The notes under the pieces: model-generated | Databases searched by the model: none | What the model was told of the DNA's origin: nothing | What the model saw: only the letters and a program-made list of their open reading frames with translations | Assembly: GCA_015490105.1 (NCBI GenBank) | Contig: WFYK01000023.1 | Location: 1-11,072 of the forward strand | Length of the DNA: 11,072 bases | Direction: 5' to 3' | DNA from: Aquificaceae bacterium | GTDB taxonomy: Bacteria; Aquificota; Aquificia; Aquificales; Aquificaceae | In this document: positions 1 to 6,685 of the stretch, in pieces | Numbering within the stretch: position 1 is the stretch's first letter | How the letters are laid out: every line of letters starts with the position of its first letter | Made by a program: the position numbers and the translations under genes

Positions 1-711
1 CTCGTAGGGATCGCTAAGCCCGGAGACTGGGGTGTAGACGTTATGCACTTTAACCTTCACAAGACTTTCTCCACTCCTCACGGAGGAGGTGGTCCCGGTA
101 GCGGTCCAGTGGGTGTTTCTGAGAAGCTCGTTCCCTACTTGCCCGTTCCGAGGGTAGAGTTCGACGGGAAGAAGTATTTCCTGAGCTGGGATCATCCAAA
201 AAGTGTAGGAAGTCTCCTCACCTTTTGGGGACACTTCGGCGTTTGGGTAAGGGCGTTAGCTTACATTCTCTCTTACGGGGATCAAATCAGCGAAGTAGCC
301 AAGAAAGCGGTCCTCAACGCGAGATATCTTAGGCATCTACTGAGAGATCTGTTTGTAGATCCTTATCCGGATGTTCCCTGTATGCACGAGTTTGTCCTCT
401 CCGCTAAGAACCTGCTCAAATACGGGGTAAACGCTATGGACGTAGCCAAAGCCCTTTTGGACGAGGGTTTCTACGCACCCACGGTGTATTTCCCCCTGAC
501 GGTTAGGGAAGCGCTGATGATAGAACCCACCGAAACCGAAACGAAAGAGACGCTGGAGGCCTTCGCAAAGGCTTTGAGAAAGATAGTAAAGACCGCAAAA
601 GAAAATCCTGAGGCTTTGAAGGAAGCTCCCAAAAGAACACCCGTTAGGCGCATAAAAGAAGCGGAGGCAAACAGAAAACCTATTTTCAAGCGTTTAAAAG
701 CCTCTTCCTGA
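1..711 (+). CDS. gcvPB: Glycine dehydrogenase (decarboxylating) subunit 2, C-terminal part
   Basis: This is the 3' part (236 codons) of the PLP-bearing subunit of the two-subunit P-protein. With subunit 1 it decarboxylates glycine and passes the aminomethyl group to the lipoyl H-protein of the glycine cleavage system in the cytoplasm. The frame is open from base 1, so the gene begins before the window; the ATG at 43 is internal. Codons 11-33 carry the family hallmark GVDVMHFNLHKTFSTPHGGG, in which the Lys encoded at 61-63 (codon 21) is the expected Schiff-base lysine, followed by a Gly-rich loop. The rest has the C-terminal aminotransferase-like fold, with the family motif MHEFVLSA and a basic Pro/Lys-rich tail. 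Full-length members are about 480 residues, so roughly half is visible. Its last 26 bases overlap the convergent kinase gene. No other gcv gene is in view. Confidence 0.95.
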   Translation, partial: LVGIAKPGDWGVDVMHFNLHKTFSTPHGGGGPGSGPVGVSEKLVPYLPVPRVEFDGKKYFLSWDHPKSVGSLLTFWGHFGVWVRALAYILSYGDQISEVAKKAVLNARYLRHLLRDLFVDPYPDVPCMHEFVLSAKNLLKYGVNAMDVAKALLDEGFYAPTVYFPLTVREALMIEPTETETKETLEAFAKALRKIVKTAKENPEALKEAPKRTPVRRIKEAEANRKPIFKRLKASS

Positions 712-1273
712 TGTATTCCACGACTTTTTGAGGATTTAGTAAGTATTCCTTTCCTAAAGATTTTGCCTCTTCGATCGTTAGAAACCCTTCCCTTCTTAAA
801 AGCTGTATAAACTGAGTAACGTTTGTAGGTCTTTTGGAGTTCAGTTGACCCCTCTCAAAATCTATCAGGTAAACCTCCCCTTGCTCGTCTACGAGCGTGT
901 TCTTCTCTATCCTTGTAAACTCGTCTTTGTTTATCTTCATCTTGTCAAGGAAAAAGGCTTTTTCCAAAATCTTTAAGTAAATCTCCGCCTTCCTTTTGAA
1001 ATCTAAGCTGAGATCCGAGAGCCTTATACCTTTTATAAACTCGTATACGAGGAAATCCTCCCCGCTCATTATCAGTTGGGGAAATCCTTTTACACCTTTT
1101 AGCATTTCTAAAATCTTCGCTTCCTTTCGTAGGGCGTATTCAACTTCAGGTCTCTTCGCTACTTTAACGGTCACATCCTGTCCCTTTAGCTTAGCTTTGA
1201 AAATCTTTCCCCTCCAACCTTCCGCGATGGGGGTGATCTCTTTTAGAGAGGGAAGAAGGTCATGGAAACGCAT
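686..1273 (-). CDS. Predicted Ser/Thr protein kinase, COG2112-like
   Basis: A small (195 aa) protein-kinase-fold protein; the substrate is unknown. Visible landmarks are a Gly-containing nucleotide loop (EGWRGKIFKAKLKG, residues 18-31), the beta-3 lysine K37 in VKVA, a helix-C glutamate E51, a hinge-like LVYEF (75-79), Asn125 in KNTLV, and metal-binding Asp138 in IDFE, where Glu replaces the usual DFG glycine. The DFE signature together with the later TNVTQF motif recalls the COG2112 'predicted Ser/Thr kinase' family, better known from archaea. The canonical catalytic Asp (five residues before the Asn) is Thr120 here, with D117 and E118 nearby. An in-frame ATG at 1318 would add 15 residues, but it would start inside nuoCD; the ATG at 1273 fits the conserved region better. 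No Shine-Dalgarno precedes it. A TATAAC lies only 3 bases upstream (1282-1277), so a leaderless mRNA is possible. It diverges from nuoCD. Confidence 0.75.
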   Translation of the reverse strand: MRFHDLLPSLKEITPIAEGWRGKIFKAKLKGQDVTVKVAKRPEVEYALRKEAKILEMLKGVKGFPQLIMSGEDFLVYEFIKGIRLSDLSLDFKRKAEIYLKILEKAFFLDKMKINKDEFTRIEKNTLVDEQGEVYLIDFERGQLNSKRPTNVTQFIQLLRREGFLTIEEAKSLGKEYLLNPQKVVEYIRKRLLNA

Positions 1274-1278
1274 CGGGT

Positions 1279-1305
1279 TATAATTTACAGAATTCTTACG
1301 GGAGG
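1279..1305 (+). promoter_or_regulatory. Promoter -10 and ribosome binding site of nuoCD
   Basis: A perfect TATAAT at 1279-1284 and a GGAGG at 1301-1305 precede the ATG at 1312 (6-base spacing). A TSS about 7 bases after the -10 would leave a leader of about 20 bases. No recognisable -35 sits 16-18 bases upstream. The GGAGG fixes the start of nuoCD at ATG 1312 and excludes the TTG at 1306, which abuts it. Confidence 0.55.
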
Positions 1306-1311
1306 TTGCCC

Positions 1312-3090
1312 ATGGCATGGGCTAAGGAGAAGGATCTCATAGATCTCAAAGAGCGCTTTGAGGACATCAAGATAGTCGAGGGCAAACACACTACCGATAT
1401 ACACGTAAAGAAAGAGGATCTGATAGAGCTTTTAAAAGCCCTTAAGGAAAAAGGCTTTAAGCTCTTCTTAGATCACTCGGTGGTGGACCTAAAAGAACTC
1501 TTGGAGAAGGAAAAGGATTTTAGAAACGCTGTTAAAGAGAACCTTATAGCTTTTCCCGAAGACAGGATCTCCCGCTTTCAAGCTTTTTACATACTTTACA
1601 ACGTAGACGAGAAAAAAAGGGTTATAGTCAAAACACGAACCGAAGGGAAACTCCCTTCAATAGAGAAGCTTTGGTTCGCGGGAAAGTGGGCGGAAAGGGA
1701 ATGCTACGATATGTTCGGTATAGAATACGAAGGGCACGAAAACCTCGTTAGAGCTTTCCTTTGGGATACTTACCCCTACTTTCCTCTAAGAAAGGACTTC
1801 CCACTCGAGGGCATACCTGAGCAGGATCTTCCTTCTCTAAACGAAGTGCTTTGGGGGGATAAACTCGAAGGAACTATGAACTACGAGCGCAAACACACCC
1901 TCGTCCCTACCTTGGAGGATCTCGAAATTACCGAAAAGAAAAGACTCAAGAAAAAAGCCCAAATAGTGCTCAACTGGGGTCCCCTCCATCCGGGAACCCA
2001 CGGAACTATGTGGTTCCTATTTGATCTTGAAGGAGAGAGGATCGTTCAGGCGGACGTCATACTGGGGCAACTTCACAGGGGTGTTGAGAAACTCGCGGAA
2101 CACGAGATGTATAACCAGTTCCTCGTTTACACCGACAGGATGGATTATCTGTCCGCCCTTTGCTCCAACCAAGCTTGGGTAGTTGCGGTAGAGAGACTGC
2201 TGGGTATAGAGGACATAGTTCCCGAAAAGGCCAAATACATAAGAACGATGATGTCCGAGCTTCAAAGGATTAACTCTCACCTGCTGTGGCTGGGAACCTA
2301 CGCCCTCGATCTTGGGGCGCTAACTATATTCCTCTACGCTTTCAAAGAACGCGAAAAGATAATGGATATCCTCGAAGGTATAACGGGTGCCCGCTTGACC
2401 ATATCTTATCCGAGGGTAGGCGGTGTCAGAATGGACCTGCCTGAAGGAGCTCTGGAAGTTATAAAAGCATTTATCAAGCGTTTTCCCAAAGAACTCAAAG
2501 ACTGGGAGACGATCCTCACAAGAAACAGAATATGGCTCAGAAGAAACAAAGAAGTAGGAATAATAGATCCCGAAGAGGCTTACTTCTACGGTGTGACCGG
2601 TCCAGTGATAAGGGGTTCTGGAATACCCTACGACATAAGGAAGTTCGAACCTTACGATGCTTACCCGGAAGTGGAGTTTGATATCCCCGTGGGAGAAATA
2701 GGAGACTGTTACGACAGATACTTGGTAAGGCTTGAAGAGATGAGACAGAGTGTAAGGATAATTGAGCAATGTGTAAACAAACTTGAAAAGATGAAAGACG
2801 CTCCCTTCTTTGCGGAACCTCCCAAGGAGATGAAGCTAAAGCTCACCTTGGACGGGATAGGGCTTAAGGTTCCCACGGGCAACATTTACTCTTCGGGTGA
2901 AAATCCGAGGGGAGAGCTCGGTTTTTACATCTTCTCCACGGGAGGCGTGAAGCCTTACAGGGTAAAGGTAAGACCACCCTCCTACTACAACCTTTGCATA
3001 TACCCACACCTTATGAAGGATAGGGTTATCGCGGACGCGGTTACCGTTTTGGCGAGCATAGATCCCGTTGTAGGTGAAACGGACAGGTGA
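1312..3090 (+). CDS. nuoCD: NADH-quinone oxidoreductase subunit C/D (NuoC-NuoD fusion)
   Basis: Fused NuoC and NuoD (592 aa), two peripheral-arm subunits of respiratory complex I on the cytoplasmic face of the membrane; NuoD forms much of the quinone pocket. The NuoC domain spans about residues 20-170, with ERECYDMFGI at 128-137 and PLRKD at 158-162. A charged Lys/Glu linker (about 190-215) leads to NuoD, which runs to the C-terminus and closes with the typical IDPVVGETDR. The two quinone-site residues known from the Thermus Nqo4 subunit (His38, Tyr87) are present as His230 in HPGTHG and Tyr279 in RMDYL, with the same 49-residue spacing, so the site looks intact. The N-terminal NuoD motif is GPLHPGTHGTMW rather than the common GPQHPATHG. 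ATG 1312 is set by GGAGG at 1301-1305. No other nuo genes flank it, which suggests a second, dispersed copy. The stop overlaps the next start (GTGA). Confidence 0.95.
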   Translation: MAWAKEKDLIDLKERFEDIKIVEGKHTTDIHVKKEDLIELLKALKEKGFKLFLDHSVVDLKELLEKEKDFRNAVKENLIAFPEDRISRFQAFYILYNVDEKKRVIVKTRTEGKLPSIEKLWFAGKWAERECYDMFGIEYEGHENLVRAFLWDTYPYFPLRKDFPLEGIPEQDLPSLNEVLWGDKLEGTMNYERKHTLVPTLEDLEITEKKRLKKKAQIVLNWGPLHPGTHGTMWFLFDLEGERIVQADVILGQLHRGVEKLAEHEMYNQFLVYTDRMDYLSALCSNQAWVVAVERLLGIEDIVPEKAKYIRTMMSELQRINSHLLWLGTYALDLGALTIFLYAFKEREKIMDILEGITGARLTISYPRVGGVRMDLPEGALEVIKAFIKRFPKELKDWETILTRNRIWLRRNKEVGIIDPEEAYFYGVTGPVIRGSGIPYDIRKFEPYDAYPEVEFDIPVGEIGDCYDRYLVRLEEMRQSVRIIEQCVNKLEKMKDAPFFAEPPKEMKLKLTLDGIGLKVPTGNIYSSGENPRGELGFYIFSTGGVKPYRVKVRPPSYYNLCIYPHLMKDRVIADAVTVLASIDPVVGETDR

Positions 3091-3632
3091 AGTCCGTTCG
3101 TAAGGAAACCGTAGTAATCTTCGGGCTTTCCGGTTCGGGAAAGTCTTTTTTGGCAAAACTGCTTTCGGAAAATTTAGGATACTCCTGGATAAGAAGCGAC
3201 GTTATAAGGAAGGAAATAGCAGGATTAGATCCCAAAATTCGGGTAAAAGAGGAGTATCAAAAAGGCCTTTATTCACCTCAAATGACAAGAAAGGTCTACG
3301 AAGAGATGATAAAAAGGGCTTCCAATGAAAGGAAAGAAGGCAAAAACGTAGTTATAGATGCGACCTTTCTCAGAAGATGGCAAAGGTCTATGGTCAAAGA
3401 AGTTTTCCCTCAAGCCCTGTTTGTTATGGCTTGTGCGGAGGAAGAGGTAGCCATAGAGAGACTGAAAAACAGAAAAGGAGATGTCTCCGATGCGGATGTA
3501 AAGATTTACCTAAAGCAGAAGGAGGATCTTGAGTTTCCCTTTGAAATAGATTTTGTAGCTGTAAATACCCAGCGATCCCAAGAAGACCTTTTAGCTATCC
3601 TCAAGAAGGTGGTTGAGTATGATCTCTTCTGA
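3087..3632 (+). CDS. P-loop predicted kinase, COG0645 / AAA_33 type
   Basis: A 181-aa P-loop phosphotransferase; the substrate is not known. Walker A is GLSGSGKS at residues 13-20. It is followed by RSDVIRKEIAG (36-46), GLYSPQMTRKVYE (60-72) and VVIDATFLRRWQR (88-100), the pattern of the COG0645 'predicted kinase' family. That domain is often the C-terminal half of a larger protein with an aminoglycoside-phosphotransferase-like N-terminus; here it stands alone. The start is GTG 3087, whose last two bases belong to the nuoCD stop (GTGA). There is no strong Shine-Dalgarno, so translation is probably coupled to nuoCD. Whether the linkage to complex I is functional or just operon packing cannot be told from sequence. 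The 3' end overlaps convergent murG by 42 bases. Confidence 0.82.
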   Translation: MKSVRKETVVIFGLSGSGKSFLAKLLSENLGYSWIRSDVIRKEIAGLDPKIRVKEEYQKGLYSPQMTRKVYEEMIKRASNERKEGKNVVIDATFLRRWQRSMVKEVFPQALFVMACAEEEVAIERLKNRKGDVSDADVKIYLKQKEDLEFPFEIDFVAVNTQRSQEDLLAILKKVVEYDLF

Positions 3633-4646
3633 ACCTTCAACGTAAAAATTCCTTATTGCTTTGCTCATAGACTCGTAATTTCCTACAATCCTGTCCACCA
3701 GACCTATGACCTTTTCCACGGTAGTATCATCTTGTCTTAAAACAAACCCGCCTCCCAGATCTTCTATCTCCTTAGCGTTGTAATATTGATGGTCTCCCAC
3801 CGCGTAAGGGTAAGGTATGAAAACGGAAGGAATTCCGAAGAAGGCAAGCTCGCTTACCGTAGAGGATCCGGATCTGCACACAGCTATGTCAACCGCGGAG
3901 TAGACGAGCCCCATATCGGTTCTGAAAGGGTAAACCCTTGCGTTTTCATAATCTTCAAGAAGTTTATTCGTTCTTTCAAAATCCTTTTCCCCCGTGAGGA
4001 CGATGACTTTAGATCCGGTTTTTTTCACAAAATCCACCGCTAAGCTGTTTATAAAACGTGCCCCTTGACTTCCTCCCATGAAAAGAAACACTAAACTATC
4101 CTTGTCAAAACCCATAGCTTCCTTAGCTTCCCTTCTATCTACCTTAGTAGTTCTGATTTCTTCTCTCAGAGGTGTTCCGCTTCTTATTACCTCTTTTCCT
4201 TCAAAAAAGCGCCTCGTGTATTCGAAGGTTATAAAGATTTTTTTTGCCTTCGATCCTAAGAGGCGGTTTACCGTTCCCGGCACCGAATTCTGTTCGTGGA
4301 CGAAGATGTTGAGACCTTTAGTAAAGGAGGCAAGACCCAGCGGTGCACTCGCATAGCCTCCGAAGATAAGAACCCTATCACCGTCTCTTAGAAAGTTCTT
4401 GATCTTGAAAGAAGAAGAGAAGAGACTTATGAGGGAACTTATCTTTCCGAAGAGGGATTCTCCCCTAAAGGGTTGAGAGTTTAAGAGAACCTTGTCGCCG
4501 GGAATAAGGTTTTCAAATTTCTTTTCTATCCCCTTGGTGGAACCCACATAGAGGGTCTCTATTTTGCGTTTCCTTGCACCTTTTAAGACCGCAAGTGCGG
4601 GGAAGAAGTGTCCTCCCGTTCCGCCACCGGAAACTACTACCCTCAT
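3591..4646 (-). CDS. murG: UDP-GlcNAc:lipid I N-acetylglucosaminyltransferase MurG
   Basis: MurG adds GlcNAc from UDP-GlcNAc to lipid I, making lipid II, the last cytoplasmic step of peptidoglycan precursor synthesis; it is a peripheral protein of the inner membrane face (GT-B fold, family GT28). At 351 aa it has normal length. Visible motifs: the first Gly-rich loop GGGTGGHFFPAL (7-18), HEQNSVPGTVN (117-127), the second Gly-rich loop GGSQGA (191-196), the UDP-GlcNAc-binding stretch RSGSSTVSE (258-266) and PYPYAVGDHQYYNA (278-291). All expected catalytic-site regions are present. The start ATG at 4646 overlaps the TGA of the upstream YaaA-family gene as TGATG. No well-spaced Shine-Dalgarno is seen, so translation is probably by termination-reinitiation. 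It is outside any division/cell-wall cluster. Confidence 0.96.
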   Translation of the reverse strand: MRVVVSGGGTGGHFFPALAVLKGARKRKIETLYVGSTKGIEKKFENLIPGDKVLLNSQPFRGESLFGKISSLISLFSSSFKIKNFLRDGDRVLIFGGYASAPLGLASFTKGLNIFVHEQNSVPGTVNRLLGSKAKKIFITFEYTRRFFEGKEVIRSGTPLREEIRTTKVDRREAKEAMGFDKDSLVFLFMGGSQGARFINSLAVDFVKKTGSKVIVLTGEKDFERTNKLLEDYENARVYPFRTDMGLVYSAVDIAVCRSGSSTVSELAFFGIPSVFIPYPYAVGDHQYYNAKEIEDLGGGFVLRQDDTTVEKVIGLVDRIVGNYESMSKAIRNFYVEGSEEIILNHLLEDS

Positions 4647-5329
4647 CAGATATACCGGCCTTCACCTTCCATAATAACTTGGACAACATTTCCCTCCTCC
4701 TTAACCTCCCTGACCTTGTAATCGAGGAAGTTTATTTTCTCAAGAGAATCCAAGTCTATACCCCACTCTACTATGTATCTGAGAGTATACGCCCTGTGGG
4801 GAAGAGGGTTGACGACCCTTTTGCCTTTCCTTATGTATGAAAACCTAACCACGCGTGCGCTTTGAGGAAAAGTTATAACCCTTCTATCTTGAGAAGATGT
4901 AAAGTCGAAGATTAACTTAGAGTCGAAGTCTTTGAGGATCTTGGGAGCTATTATTTCTTTCCAGAAGGAGGAAAGGTTTTTCCCGTTATAGTTCTCTGTC
5001 CAAGATACCTCGTAGTAGGGAATTAAGTCTCCACCTTTCAAAAGACCGAACACGGGAGATACGACGAAGGAGTTCTCCTCGATCTCTCTCTGAACCTTAG
5101 AGGGTAAGGCCCACATACAAAGTTCTTCCCAAAAACTTCCCTTATATCTTCTCCAAACGGGTGCTAAAGGAGTTGTCTTGACATCAAAGTGATCTACGAG
5201 TGTTTCCCTAAAAGGGTTCAGTTCGGGAAAAGAGGTTCCCCTTCCTTCTTTCCAAAGATCTTTTAGGTCTTCTTTGATAAGATCCGCCTTGGATTTCTTA
5301 GCGCTCCAAGGGAGTAGGTAAACAGCCAT
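4646..5329 (-). CDS. YaaA/UPF0246 (DUF328) family protein
   Basis: A 227-aa member of the YaaA (UPF0246) family, whose E. coli member limits intracellular iron and peroxide damage and binds DNA. The family order of blocks is kept: N-terminal YLLPWSAKK (4-12), FPELNPFR (34-41), APVWRRYKGSFWEEL (56-70), SPVFGLLKGGDLIPYY (91-106), a NLSSFWKE segment (118-125) and FDFTSSQDRR (141-150). The last corresponds to the family's usual SNEY or SGxY stretch, so it is diverged there. The protein is somewhat shorter than E. coli YaaA (about 258 aa). It has no signal peptide or membrane segment. The ATG at 5329 is the first start, 13-14 bases after a TATAAT on this strand. The gene is first in a unit with murG (TGATG junction) and diverges from trmFO across 21 bp. 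The peroxide role here is by family only. Confidence 0.8.
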   Translation of the reverse strand: MAVYLLPWSAKKSKADLIKEDLKDLWKEGRGTSFPELNPFRETLVDHFDVKTTPLAPVWRRYKGSFWEELCMWALPSKVQREIEENSFVVSPVFGLLKGGDLIPYYEVSWTENYNGKNLSSFWKEIIAPKILKDFDSKLIFDFTSSQDRRVITFPQSARVVRFSYIRKGKRVVNPLPHRAYTLRYIVEWGIDLDSLEKINFLDYKVREVKEEGNVVQVIMEGEGRYI

Positions 5330-5336
5330 GCCTTAA

Positions 5337-5344
5337 ATTATATT
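5337..5344. promoter_or_regulatory. Overlapping divergent -10 elements of the YaaA-family gene and trmFO
   Basis: In the 21-bp gap, TATAAT reads on the minus strand at 5342-5337 and TATATT on the plus strand at 5339-5344; they share four base pairs. A TSS 6-7 bases after each hexamer falls at or next to each ATG (5329 minus, 5351 plus), so both mRNAs would be leaderless or nearly so. Neither gene has a usable Shine-Dalgarno. No good -35 was seen; any -35 would lie inside the opposite gene. Confidence 0.5.
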
Positions 5345-5350
5345 CTCGGA

Positions 5351-6685
5351 ATGGGGGTAAAAGACAGGGTAGTGGTAATAGGTGGCGGTCTGGCGGGTGT
5401 GGAGGCCTCTTGGCGTCTTGCCAACGAAGGTTTTAAGGTCCTTCTCTATGAAATGAGACCTAAAAAAATGACCCCCGCCCACAAGACAGATAAGCTTGCG
5501 GAACTGGTTTGTAGTAACACGCTGGGAGGCATAGAGATAACTACCGGAGCGGGACTCCTGAAGGCGGAGATGCAGATGATAGGGTCTTTAGTGATAGAAG
5601 CGGCAAAGGAGGCCCGCGTTCCGGCAGGCGGAGCACTCGGCGTGGACAGACAGATCTTTGCGGACTACATAACCTCCCGTATAGAGAGTCATCCTAACAT
5701 TGATCTAATCAGGGAGGAGGTAAAAAGGATCCCGGAAGGTGAAATAGTCATTGTAGCTACCGGACCCTTGACTTCGGAGGACCTTTCCGAACACATTAAA
5801 GAACTCGTTGGCTTCGACACCCTTTACTTTTACGACGCTATAGCTCCTATAGTGGATGCGGAGACGGTTGACTACAGCAAAGGCTTTTGGGGTTCGAGAT
5901 ACAACAAGGGAGGTGACGATTACTTTAACTGCGTCTTGACGGAAGAGGAATACAAGGTCTTTTACGAAGAACTCATCAACGCGGAAACCGTAGAACCAAA
6001 AGACTTCGAAAAAGCTGTTCACTTTGAAGGTTGCCTCCCTATAGAGGAGATGGCCAAAAGGGGTTATCAAACCCTCCTCTTCGGTCCTATGAAACCCGTA
6101 GGTCTGATAGATCCGCGAACCGGCAAGCAACCCTTTGCGGTCGTTCAGCTAAGAAAAGAAAACAAGGAAGGGACACTTCTGTCCTTAGTAGGCTTTCAAA
6201 CCAAACTCACCTATCCCGAACAGAAGCGTGTCTTTAAACTGATCCCAGCTTTAAGAAACGCTAAATTCGTGAGGTTAGGTTCCATGCACAGAAACACCTT
6301 TATCCAGTCCAACAGGGTTCTCACACCTTTCCTAAATATGCGAAAGCGTGAAGAGATATTCTTTGCGGGACAGATAACCGGCGTAGAAGGTTATGTTGCT
6401 TCCGCAGCGACAGGATTGCTCGCCGGAATAAACGCGGGAAGACTCCTCAGGGGTGAGGAACTTGTCGTCCCGCCGGAAGAGACCATGCTCGGGTCCTTGG
6501 TAAGATACATAACCTCAAAGGAAGGAGAACTTCAACCCATGAACCCTGTCTTCGGGCTATTGCCCCCATTAGAGAAGAAGGTAAAGGACAAGATGAAGAG
6601 AAAAGAGCTGATGGCTCAAAGGGCACTCAAGAGTATGGAAAGATGGCTGGAGGAAGTGTCTCTTGTTCCCTCTGAAAGACTTTAA
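5351..6685 (+). CDS. trmFO: tRNA (m5U54) methyltransferase TrmFO, folate/FAD-dependent
   Basis: TrmFO (formerly Gid) makes 5-methyluridine at position 54 of the tRNA T-loop, using methylenetetrahydrofolate and reduced FAD. The 444-aa length is normal. Visible: the N-terminal dinucleotide-binding motif VVIGGGLAGVEA (8-19), AELVCSNTLGG (50-60) with conserved Cys54, FEGCLPIEEMAKRG (225-238) with conserved Cys228, and the C-terminal FAD motif GQITGVEGYVASAATG (about 341-356). Both cysteines discussed for the B. subtilis enzyme are therefore present. ATG 5351 begins just before the FAD fold, as in relatives. There is no Shine-Dalgarno, and a -10-like TATATT ends 6 bases upstream, suggesting leaderless translation. 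The 3' end overlaps the next gene by 23 bases. The folate link with gcvPB in the same window may be coincidental. Confidence 0.96.
   Translation: MGVKDRVVVIGGGLAGVEASWRLANEGFKVLLYEMRPKKMTPAHKTDKLAELVCSNTLGGIEITTGAGLLKAEMQMIGSLVIEAAKEARVPAGGALGVDRQIFADYITSRIESHPNIDLIREEVKRIPEGEIVIVATGPLTSEDLSEHIKELVGFDTLYFYDAIAPIVDAETVDYSKGFWGSRYNKGGDDYFNCVLTEEEYKVFYEELINAETVEPKDFEKAVHFEGCLPIEEMAKRGYQTLLFGPMKPVGLIDPRTGKQPFAVVQLRKENKEGTLLSLVGFQTKLTYPEQKRVFKLIPALRNAKFVRLGSMHRNTFIQSNRVLTPFLNMRKREEIFFAGQITGVEGYVASAATGLLAGINAGRLLRGEELVVPPEETMLGSLVRYITSKEGELQPMNPVFGLLPPLEKKVKDKMKRKELMAQRALKSMERWLEEVSLVPSERL
6649..6653 (+). promoter_or_regulatory. Ribosome binding site deciding a TTG start
   Basis: GGAGG lies inside the trmFO coding region, 9 bases before TTG 6663. 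It supports that TTG as the start of the synthetase fusion; no in-frame ATG or GTG is nearby. Confidence 0.6.

Noticed and set aside
43..45. ATG 43 as the start of the glycine dehydrogenase subunit
   Set aside because: The frame is open to base 1 and residues upstream (GVDV) belong to the conserved PLP motif, so the gene starts before the window.
1306..1314. TTG at 1306 as the start of nuoCD
   Set aside because: It directly abuts the GGAGG at 1301-1305, leaving no spacing; ATG 1312 has the right 6-base gap.
1274..1318. 15-residue N-terminal extension of the minus-strand kinase from ATG 1318
   Set aside because: It would begin inside the nuoCD coding region with no Shine-Dalgarno and adds residues unlike the kinase fold; ATG 1273 is preferred, though not proven.
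2320..2769. Long minus-strand open frame of 149 codons inside nuoCD
   Set aside because: It lies wholly inside the well-supported NuoD domain, has low-complexity Tyr/Ser/Val composition and no start signals; it is a shadow frame. The same holds for other open frames inside secD, murG and trmFO.
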